From contig PAJC01000103.1 in NCBI GenBank assembly GCA_002705165.1, positions 5,524 to 11,222 on the forward strand: a DNA stretch of 5,699 nt. The letters run 5' to 3'. The stretch is from Planctomycetaceae bacterium. GTDB lineage: Bacteria > Planctomycetota > Planctomycetia > Pirellulales > Pirellulaceae. A program made the translations under genes and the position numbers. The notes beneath the pieces are model-generated. The model searched no databases and was not told the origin of the DNA. It saw only the letters and a program-made list of their open reading frames with translations. How positions within the stretch are numbered: the stretch's first letter is position 1; each line of letters opens with the position of its first letter. This document shows, piece by piece, positions 1-5,699 of the stretch.

Positions 1-2307
1 GACCTGGCTCTAGATGTTCTCGGCAGTGTCGAATCGGTCAATGCAGATATTTGGAAAAGTGTTTGGGCGCAAGTCACTCTTAAAGAAATGCCTCCTAAGG
101 AGGCGGAGCAACCGGAAGTTCTCGCACGACTGCAGTTCTCTGACTGGATTATTGGCGAGCTAACCCGTGCACTACAAGGGAAAGGGGGGTTTGTTGATCA
201 TCTGGATCCTAATAAGGCGAACTTTGTTGATCACGCCTTGCTTTTTGGTGCACTTCCGAACCAAATTAAGCTTCTCCCTCCATCATCCCCCACTCGAATT
301 TGGCGGGTTACCCGTGAAGAACACATTACGCGGTTGAATGAATTGATTAACAAAGAGCCTGAGTACCAGCCGGAAAAACCGGGGCTGCGTACTCAGGGTG
401 ACGTGGTTCCAACCAACCACGGCGGCGAACTGAAGATGTATTTTGGGACAGACCGTATCATCCAGTGGCAGGGTGGTACGGTTGCTTATGCTACGGCGGT
501 TAAAAGCGTTCCGGCGATTTTGTCGTCAGCAAGGAAACACGGATTGGAGAACTACCCGGCTTTCTATACTGTCAATAGCGCCGAGGCGACCCAGATTATG
601 AACGTCGCCAACGATGTGCTTAGGTACATGGTTGACGGTCCTCTTAGTATCGCTAAGCCCTATCAGATTACGGATGATCCTAATTCAATTAAAGATAAAA
701 TGGTCGGGGACCTCCGTGGCCTGCCAACGAGTATCGTATATAGCACGAAAGTCATGCGACCGTTAACTCCGGTTTACGACTTGTTTGAACTTCAGGAGTC
801 TACAAATCAGAACCAGCGTGCGGCGGTCGACTTTTTGTTCGAATCGCTAACCTTTCGGACCCCTACACCGGCCGAATCAGACATCTATATGCAATTAGTA
901 GAGGACTCGATTGAAAAGCTTGGAGCCAAGGACGGGACCATACTTGGGCTTTCGGCAATTTTTCTGGATCGTGATGCCTTGTTCCGCTCGGAATTGGCAG
1001 AATCTGGAGAAGCTGACAAATTTGGTCGCGTCATGCTGCAGGATTGGGAGTTAGGCTTGGCAATCAATCACGCATTTAGTTACATCAAGCCGGACGAAAT
1101 TCTGCGGGAAGCAATAGTTTCTGGGCGGATTCGATCCCGAGATGACGTGCGTCGAGAAGTTGAACGAATCCTTCAGGACGACAGTATTCGTAAACCGCGG
1201 GTTCTTCAATTCTTCAGGGATTATTTTGACTACGACCTTGGCGGTTACATTTGTAAAGATTCAGGTGCGCTCGCACAAGCAGGCGTCTCCAATCGAGGCA
1301 CAGCACATTATCGCGCAATGTTTGATGCGACAGCCAGTACTGACAGGCTTGTAGAAATTATTTTGCAAAAAGATCAGGATGTATTTCGGAAGTTACTGAC
1401 AACTGATCTGGCGGTTGCCACGAAAGCAGATGCGATTTATTTGGGCAAGCAGAATACCCCTGAAGAACGTAAGAGTTCGATGGAAGCGGAGGAAGCTTAT
1501 CAGCAGGAACTGAAAAAGAAACTTGCAGACGAACTTGAGAAATGGAAAAGAGAAAATCCTGGTAAAGAACCGCCTAAAGCAAAAAAACAACCAGCTAGGA
1601 ATCTGAACCACAACGTTACGTCGGTAGAAATTGCAGGAGACAAGGAATTTGCGCGGGTAAGCCGGCGTAGTTTTGGGGCCGGTACCATGAAGCCTGAACG
1701 TACATTGACTACCACGACGGAGGGGCAGCGTTTGGGTTTGTTGACTCACCCCGCTTGGTTAGTTTCCCATTCGGATGCGATGGATAATCATGCGATTCTT
1801 CGTGGGCGCTGGATACAGGAGCGTCTGATTGGTGGCGCAATTCCTGATGTTCCAATCACGGTGGATGCGATGCTGCCTGATGAACCCCAGACGTCGTTGC
1901 GTGAACGGATGCGAGTGACTCGGGAAAGTTATTGCTGGAGTTGTCACCGCAAGATGGATCCGTTAGGTCTCCCGTTTGAAATGTTTAATCACGCCGGACT
2001 ATACCGTGAATTTGAATTGAATGAAGTGGTTGATACTTCGGGCGAAATTATTGATTCAGGGGACCCGGAATTGGATGGAAAAGTTGGCAATGCTCTGGAA
2101 TTAATTGATAAACTCGCGAATAGTGAGCGGGCCGAACAAGTGTTTGTGCGCCATGCGTTTAGATTCTGGATGGGCCGTAACGAGACTTTACATGATGGCC
2201 CGGTTCTGCAAGATGCCTACGAAGCCTATAAGGCTCATGGTGGTAGTATGAATGCGATGCTCGCTTCGTTACTGACCTCAGACGCGTTCCTGTACCGTAA
2301 AAGGTAA
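1..2307 (+). CDS. Planctomycete cytochrome-type protein (PSCyt1 end, DUF1595/DUF1592/DUF1588/DUF1585), 5'-truncated by the window
   Basis: The frame is open from base 1, with no stop before the first ATG at 88, so the true start lies outside the window and 768 residues are visible. Numbered from base 1, residues 1-50 look like the end of a PSCyt1 cytochrome domain, with the typical MPP at 30-32 followed by a Trp-Ile segment. A DUF1595-like stretch lies near 274-325 ([10 protein letters not shown], then RTPTPAE). A DUF1592-like region runs from about 348 to 420 ([14 protein letters not shown], then [13 protein letters not shown]). A Lys/Glu-rich, probably coiled linker occupies about 488-533. 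DUF1588 follows at about 574-673 with CWSCH at 645-649 and the hallmark [12 protein letters not shown]1585 forms the C-terminus (FRFWMGR). The CxxCH suggests covalent haem and export to the periplasm or cell surface. The biochemical role of the family is not established; electron transfer is an inference. The usual DUF1552 partner is not downstream. Family assignment is firm, function is not. Confidence 0.93.
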   Translation, partial: DLALDVLGSVESVNADIWKSVWAQVTLKEMPPKEAEQPEVLARLQFSDWIIGELTRALQGKGGFVDHLDPNKANFVDHALLFGALPNQIKLLPPSSPTRIWRVTREEHITRLNELINKEPEYQPEKPGLRTQGDVVPTNHGGELKMYFGTDRIIQWQGGTVAYATAVKSVPAILSSARKHGLENYPAFYTVNSAEATQIMNVANDVLRYMVDGPLSIAKPYQITDDPNSIKDKMVGDLRGLPTSIVYSTKVMRPLTPVYDLFELQESTNQNQRAAVDFLFESLTFRTPTPAESDIYMQLVEDSIEKLGAKDGTILGLSAIFLDRDALFRSELAESGEADKFGRVMLQDWELGLAINHAFSYIKPDEILREAIVSGRIRSRDDVRREVERILQDDSIRKPRVLQFFRDYFDYDLGGYICKDSGALAQAGVSNRGTAHYRAMFDATASTDRLVEIILQKDQDVFRKLLTTDLAVATKADAIYLGKQNTPEERKSSMEAEEAYQQELKKKLADELEKWKRENPGKEPPKAKKQPARNLNHNVTSVEIAGDKEFARVSRRSFGAGTMKPERTLTTTTEGQRLGLLTHPAWLVSHSDAMDNHAILRGRWIQERLIGGAIPDVPITVDAMLPDEPQTSLRERMRVTRESYCWSCHRKMDPLGLPFEMFNHAGLYREFELNEVVDTSGEIIDSGDPELDGKVGNALELIDKLANSERAEQVFVRHAFRFWMGRNETLHDGPVLQDAYEAYKAHGGSMNAMLASLLTSDAFLYRKR

Positions 2308-2335
2308 GCATCTCAGGATTGAGAACAGCGGCCGG

Positions 2336-4222
2336 TTAAGGCGTTAAACGCATATAGACCTCGAGTTCCCCAGAGTTGTCGTGAAGTGTACTGAAGTTGT
2401 CTTTGCAACGGACAAAAAGTAACCCGTCTTGTGGGGCTGGGAACGAGGCGCGGGCTCCTAGTTCAAATTCCGTACTTAGTTCAAAGTCGCTGAAAATTAC
2501 ACCCATGAGACTACCGTTGCCGCGATCATCTCCACTGGCAGTCACTTCTTTCTCATCCGGAGTCAATGACCACTTGCCTACGGCTGCGATGTCATACGCT
2601 TTCCCTTTTTCAAGAACTAGGCCAGACGCCTGCCAACCGTATTTCGCGAGCACCTTAACCTTTAATTGTCTGGTACCGTTGAGCCGGGCAAATTGTTTGT
2701 TCCATTGCCAGGCACAGAGATCGTTTCGATAGCCATTTTGCAGATGTTTAAGGAAGAAGTCATATTCGAATGAAATCTGGGCAGCAATATCTCCGTAGGT
2801 CTGCTCAAACGAAACCATAGGTTGTTGTTGCATCAGCGAGATCGCCAGCGGCTTAAATCTGCCTGAGTAATTAGGGTTGTTCGATAAAAGCTGACAGAGC
2901 GCCCAACGCCAGGCATAATCCTGCCAGTTTCCGGCGGGTGCTCTTCCCGGGATCGCGATTTCGAGTAATCCCTTCGGTTGGGAATTTTGGAGGTAATCGA
3001 TCACTGTTGTTGGTAGATTGACCTGATTGTCGCCAAGTCGCCAGTACTGCCCGAGTTCCGCGATGCCCTCGGCTAGCCACGTAGGTCCAGTGGACCCAAA
3101 CGTCAGAGAACAGAATCCATGGGTGCTTTCGTGCTGTACGACACCATGGTCGGCGCATGAATAGATGACGGCACGCCTATTATTCCCATTGGATGACGAG
3201 AAGCAGATACCGGCTCCCTCTCTTATTTTCGCAATGCCAGCGGGTTCATGCAGGATATTGTCCGGCCATCGCGTGATGTCCTCGACAATAAAACCTTCAA
3301 TAATAGTGGACGGCTTGGCACGAAAGTAACCGCCAAGTAAGGAATGCATGGTTTCTAGTTTCTCTAATAAAACTCTGGCGTCCAACTCGGAAATGTCACT
3401 CATGAAGATAAAATTCTGAGAGCGGATGATACGAGGGTTCATCGGTGTGCGGCTTAAATGCGCATATTTCTTACGCAGTGCGCTGTCGAAGCCATCTCGG
3501 TTGGCGGGTCTAAATTTAGTCACCAGTGAGATAGATTTAATAATGAAATCGCCAGTGTTCAACTCTTGAATCGTCGCCCGTTCTACTTCCATTGACGCGG
3601 TGATCAGCTTGGGGTCGGTGCTGGTAAACTGAACAACGCAATTCGGTTCTAATTCAAACGAGAGAATCTTCTGTTTCGTGTGTTGATTTGCGGGAACGTT
3701 AACGAGTAGGCGGTCGTTTAGAATCTTGTTGTAAGTTGCAGTCAGTTTGTAGGATTGATATTCGCTAGATGGTGGCGAATCAGGGTTGGCCTGAACGATT
3801 TCCGTAGATTGAGGGTCTAAGACTAATGTCAGTGAGGCTAGCTTACCATTCGTTTTGCCTAGGCGATTGAAACGACCCTCGAATTGAACAATATCGCCTG
3901 CATTTAATTCGCTTAGTGCTAACCGCCCACTAATTTGTGACGTGACCGGAGCTCTCAGGCGAGTCCCGTTGTTAAGGACTACACTCTGTTGATTTGGATT
4001 GGTGGAGATTAAAGCATCGGTAGTGCGATTGTCCCTGGTCTTAATCGAAATGTTCTGTCCCGCTCTGGAAGTCACAGTACCCTCGATGACCGTTTCGCTA
4101 GTGATCGTGATTTGGGCAGGAAGTATCTTCAGTGGGAGAAAGATACTCGCAACACATGTTATTGCTAATCGTAAGTAACATCCTGTAGACACCGAAAGGG
4201 TTCCTTGGAGGTTGTGAGACAA
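2336..4222 (-). CDS. Secreted HExxH metallopeptidase with duplicated N-terminal beta domains and C-terminal LecA/PA-IL-like lectin domain
   Basis: Predicted exported zinc peptidase of 628 residues from TTG at 4222. Residues about 15-37 form a signal peptide: Arg18, a hydrophobic core, and likely cleavage near LPAQ. Residues about 45-135 and 155-237 look like two related beta-rich domains, reminiscent of DUF5666, each ending in a matching motif (LSELNAGDIV and IQELNTGDFI). The peptidase domain (about 260-500) carries HESTH at 364-368 and WLAEG at 382-386. His364, His368 and Glu385 are the likely zinc ligands and Glu365 the catalytic base, as in gluzincins and the planctomycete DUF1570-type group. 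Residues about 525-628 resemble PA-IL (LecA): GWQ at 529-531 and a DN-G pattern at the end. No in-frame ATG exists before about residue 210. GTG at 4192 (residue 11) has a good Shine-Dalgarno sequence and still gives a full signal peptide, so it may be the real start. An in-frame TAA lies upstream of the TTG. The protein is convergent with the cytochrome-type gene. Substrate unknown. Confidence 0.9.
   Translation of the reverse strand: MSHNLQGTLSVSTGCYLRLAITCVASIFLPLKILPAQITITSETVIEGTVTSRAGQNISIKTRDNRTTDALISTNPNQQSVVLNNGTRLRAPVTSQISGRLALSELNAGDIVQFEGRFNRLGKTNGKLASLTLVLDPQSTEIVQANPDSPPSSEYQSYKLTATYNKILNDRLLVNVPANQHTKQKILSFELEPNCVVQFTSTDPKLITASMEVERATIQELNTGDFIIKSISLVTKFRPANRDGFDSALRKKYAHLSRTPMNPRIIRSQNFIFMSDISELDARVLLEKLETMHSLLGGYFRAKPSTIIEGFIVEDITRWPDNILHEPAGIAKIREGAGICFSSSNGNNRRAVIYSCADHGVVQHESTHGFCSLTFGSTGPTWLAEGIAELGQYWRLGDNQVNLPTTVIDYLQNSQPKGLLEIAIPGRAPAGNWQDYAWRWALCQLLSNNPNYSGRFKPLAISLMQQQPMVSFEQTYGDIAAQISFEYDFFLKHLQNGYRNDLCAWQWNKQFARLNGTRQLKVKVLAKYGWQASGLVLEKGKAYDIAAVGKWSLTPDEKEVTASGDDRGNGSLMGVIFSDFELSTEFELGARASFPAPQDGLLFVRCKDNFSTLHDNSGELEVYMRLTP
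4202..4206 (-). promoter_or_regulatory. Ribosome binding site supporting a GTG start at 4192 for the peptidase gene
   Basis: On the minus strand AAGGA lies nine bases before a GTG codon at 4192-4190, a typical Shine-Dalgarno spacing. The TTG at 4222 has only a weak AAGG about a dozen bases upstream. Starting at GTG would shorten the protein by ten residues and leave a more compact signal peptide. This is suggestive rather than decisive, because planctomycete genes often lack a Shine-Dalgarno sequence. Confidence 0.45.
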
Positions 4223-4627
4223 CTTAGGTATAAACCTTGACGCTAGCGATTTGATGATACAAAGGCATAATGTTTAAGGAGGAGGCTGGCAGAACTAGAA
4301 CGGCAAAGTCACATCGAGCCCGCGTTCGTCGGAGTCCTCGGGGAAATAAAAAGTTTTATTGTCCATCTTTCGGCATGTTTACAGGTTAATAATATCTTGG
4401 TAATTGGTACTCCGAACAGTTCCGCCACCAAGTAGGTCACTGTTGTTGAGGGCTTCCTATATTGGCCCTTGCAGCAGTGGCCGATTATTTCATAAGTCAA
4501 TTGTATACCACGGATAGTGATTGGAGAATTTCAATTTCTATAACCCTACTCATAGCCTAAGGACGAGTAGTAGTTAAGAAGGAGAAGTCACCCAATTTGA
4601 AGCCGGATACACGTCTACAAATAGTGC
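4223..4627. other. Divergent intergenic region, no convincing gene
   Basis: This 405-base stretch separates the divergently read peptidase and sigma factor genes, so it should hold both promoters. I see one perfect AT-rich dyad (4345-4360), a small GAAC-A-GTTC palindrome (4414-4422) and a weak stem (4462-4467 with 4479-4484). No pair of -35 and -10 boxes with normal spacing stands out on either strand. Short open frames are present but lack good start signals or recognisable protein content. No tRNA-like fold or known riboswitch was recognised by eye. Confidence 0.6.
4345..4360. promoter_or_regulatory. Perfect AT-rich inverted repeat, possible operator
   Basis: AATAAAA at 4345-4351 and TTTTATT at 4354-4360 are exact reverse complements around a two-base AG spacer. 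The dyad sits roughly a third of the way across the intergenic region, about 120 bases upstream of the peptidase start and 270 upstream of the sigma factor. The short spacer and AT-only arms argue against a stable RNA hairpin and fit a dimeric protein-binding site better. AT-rich dyads also arise by chance, so this is a weak call. Confidence 0.25.
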
Positions 4628-5167
4628 ATGTCCAATTTGATCGAAAAACGAAAAAAGATTGTCAAAGCGGCCATGAATTGCCGTGTCGAGCTCATTGCGT
4701 ATGCGCGTTCCCTTGTTGGGGATTATTCCACGGCCGAAGATGTCGTGCAGCAGGCCTTTTTGGTGGTATTTGATAAATTTGAGCAGTTTCGAGAAGGCTC
4801 TTCTATGTTGGCCTGGTGTCGCGCTATCGTGAGAATAGAGGTTTTCAGGCTGAGGGATGTCGAACGTCGGGAGCGAACGCTTGCTTCCCGTTTGCTAGAT
4901 GATGTTATCACATCAGCCTATGAAGAATTTCAAACTGAGCGCAGAATTACAGAGGCAGAGTCTTGGCGAAGGTCTTTGCGTTATTGCTTGAAACGAATTT
5001 CGGAACGTGGTCGTGGTGTCATGAGGGCTCGATTCGTTGATGGCTTGTCCTATCAACAAATTGCAGAACACCTGGGGATGAAGATAGAGGCCGTCAGAAA
5101 GTCGTTGTATCGAGATAAACAAAAATTACGATCATGCGTAGAAGCAAAGCAAAGGCAGGGATCATGA
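4628..5167 (+). CDS. ECF-type RNA polymerase sigma-70 factor, Rhodopirellula/Verrucomicrobium-like family
   Basis: A 179-residue sigma factor with only regions 2 and 4, the normal ECF size. Region 2 spans about residues 19-80: the AEDVVQQAFLVVF core helix at 36-48 binds core polymerase, and the following WCRAIVRIEVFRLR helix would contact the -10 element. Region 4 spans about 118-172, with a helix-turn-helix (LSYQQIAEHLGMKIEAVRKS) for the -35 element, ending in a Cys-containing helix as is common in this planctomycete/Verrucomicrobia family. The start is fixed by an in-frame TAG at 4622-4624 just before ATG 4628; no good Shine-Dalgarno sequence precedes it. The last codons overlap the FecR-like gene as ATGA, which indicates co-translation. 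The coupled neighbour is the likely regulator of its activity. Target promoters are unknown. Confidence 0.93.
   Translation: MSNLIEKRKKIVKAAMNCRVELIAYARSLVGDYSTAEDVVQQAFLVVFDKFEQFREGSSMLAWCRAIVRIEVFRLRDVERRERTLASRLLDDVITSAYEEFQTERRITEAESWRRSLRYCLKRISERGRGVMRARFVDGLSYQQIAEHLGMKIEAVRKSLYRDKQKLRSCVEAKQRQGS
5151..5155 (+). promoter_or_regulatory. Ribosome binding site for the FecR-like gene, inside the sigma gene
   Basis: AAAGG lies eight bases before ATG 5164. It favours that codon over another in-frame ATG at 5134, which has no such sequence upstream. The site lies in the last codons of the sigma gene, consistent with coupled translation. Confidence 0.5.
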
Positions 5168-5699
5168 GTGACGAAGATAACTCGGAAGATTTAATAGATC
5201 TTTTTCTAAATGATGAACTTGATGACGATGGAAAAGAGCGGCTCGCATCACTTATGGAAAATGACACCAAGATAAAACAGCAGTTTGTGGAGCGTCTGAG
5301 TTGGGATACGGAAATTTGGTCCACATTGAACGACGATCCTACTACTGAATCAGTAAGCTTGGCCCAAGCCGTAAGGCTGGCACCGAGTCGTCAAAACACC
5401 TCACCGCCGAGGGGGCGATCCGCATCGGTTATGTTAGTCATCACGGCGGGGCTTTTTATTGCCATAGGGCTGTATCAAATATTTGATCGCACTAACAATA
5501 ATCTGTCGATGCCGAACGACTTGGAAAGCCAACAAGCCCCGTTGTCCGTGGCGAGAGTGACGGGCCTTAACGGGGGGTTAATCTGGACCGGTGATAGGGG
5601 GCAAATAGTACGTAATATTAAGGTGGGTACCGAGTTAGCTGGTGGAACGATTGAAGGCCTGGCACCGGACTCGTGGTTTGAACTACAGTTTCATGACGA
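5164..5699 (+). CDS. FecR-like single-pass membrane regulator (putative sigma-factor partner), 3'-truncated by the window
   Basis: The frame runs from ATG 5164 without a stop to the right edge, giving 178 residues of an incomplete protein. Residues 1-60 are an acidic cytoplasmic segment with the helical pattern of anti-sigma N-termini (LIDLFLNDELDDDGKERL at 10-27). One membrane helix lies at about 88-107 (VMLVITAGLFIAIGLYQIF). From about 127 on, a FecR-type beta domain begins (ARVTGLNGGLIW, then a Gly-rich stretch ending ELQF). No zinc-binding HxxxCxxC motif of the ZAS anti-sigma type is present. The gene overlaps the sigma stop as ATGA, so it probably controls that sigma factor by holding it at the membrane or by relaying an envelope signal; this rests on family context. 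In PVC bacteria such proteins often continue into a LamG or concanavalin-like domain, which would lie beyond the edge. An in-frame ATG at 5134 would add ten basic-rich residues. Confidence 0.87.
   Translation, partial: MSDEDNSEDLIDLFLNDELDDDGKERLASLMENDTKIKQQFVERLSWDTEIWSTLNDDPTTESVSLAQAVRLAPSRQNTSPPRGRSASVMLVITAGLFIAIGLYQIFDRTNNNLSMPNDLESQQAPLSVARVTGLNGGLIWTGDRGQIVRNIKVGTELAGGTIEGLAPDSWFELQFHD

Noticed and set aside
190..233. Direct repeat of TTTGTTGATCA at 190 and 223
   Set aside because: It encodes two FVDH motifs in a conserved part of the protein; it is explained by coding and too short to be a mobile or regulatory repeat.
1393..1749. Minus-strand frame rich in Phe and Leu that looks like a small membrane protein
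   Set aside because: It is the complement of the Lys/Glu-rich coding segment of the cytochrome-type gene, which automatically reads as Phe/Leu on the other strand.
2397..2732. Plus-strand 111-codon frame
   Set aside because: It lies wholly opposite the lectin domain of the peptidase gene, which has clear family motifs; its own product has none.
4237..4271. TTGACG and CATAAT as a plus-strand promoter pair
   Set aside because: The spacer is 23 bases, too long for a housekeeping promoter, and the sigma start is more than 350 bases away.
4270..4389. Plus-strand 39-codon frame with an Arg/Lys-rich product and AAGG four bases before its ATG
   Set aside because: The spacing to the AAGG is too short, the product is unrecognised, and low-complexity basic products are common in chance frames. 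There is no other support for a gene.
4462..4484. Six-base stem with an 11-base loop followed by TTATTT, resembling a terminator
   Set aside because: The stem is short, includes a wobble pair, and is not followed by a real T tract. No gene ends just before it.
4309..4500. Minus-strand 63-codon frame in the intergenic region
   Set aside because: It starts with TTG, has no Shine-Dalgarno sequence, and its product has no recognisable domain or signal. It is likely a chance frame.

Overview
The window most likely comes from a planctomycete, or less likely another member of the Planctomycetota/Verrucomicrobiota (PVC) group. Three things point there: a PSCyt1/DUF1592/DUF1588/DUF1585 cytochrome-type protein, a family almost confined to these phyla; an ECF sigma factor resembling the 'Rhodopirellula/Verrucomicrobium' sigma-70 family; and a FecR-like membrane protein translationally coupled to that sigma factor. 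Base composition looks mid-GC by eye. Genus cannot be told from the sequence.

Layout. (1) Bases 1-2307, plus strand: the 3' part of a large exported planctomycete cytochrome-type protein. Its frame is open to the left edge, so the N-terminal part, including any N-terminal haem motif, is outside the window. (2) Bases 2336-4222, minus strand, convergent with gene 1 across a 27-base gap: a secreted HExxH (gluzincin-like) metallopeptidase. It has two related beta-rich domains in front of the peptidase domain and a LecA/PA-IL-like lectin domain at the C-terminus. It has no usable ATG; the start is TTG at 4222 or, with a better ribosome binding site, GTG at 4192. (3) Bases 4223-4627: a 405-base divergent intergenic region, with one perfect AT-rich dyad but no convincing gene. 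(4) Bases 4628-5167, plus strand: the ECF sigma factor. (5) Bases 5164 to the right edge, plus strand: a FecR-like single-pass membrane protein overlapping the sigma gene by ATGA and cut by the window end.

How they may work together. The sigma factor and FecR-like protein form one translationally coupled regulatory unit, probably a sigma factor with its membrane-bound regulator. Its targets are not visible. Genes 1 and 2 both look exported, but their convergent orientation means they are not one operon and nothing here proves a shared pathway. The most noteworthy protein is the peptidase-lectin fusion, whose C-terminus retains a PA-IL-type calcium-site pattern. I see no CRISPR array, tRNA, rRNA, insertion sequence or defence system. 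Apart from the fusion, this is fairly ordinary planctomycete chromosome.
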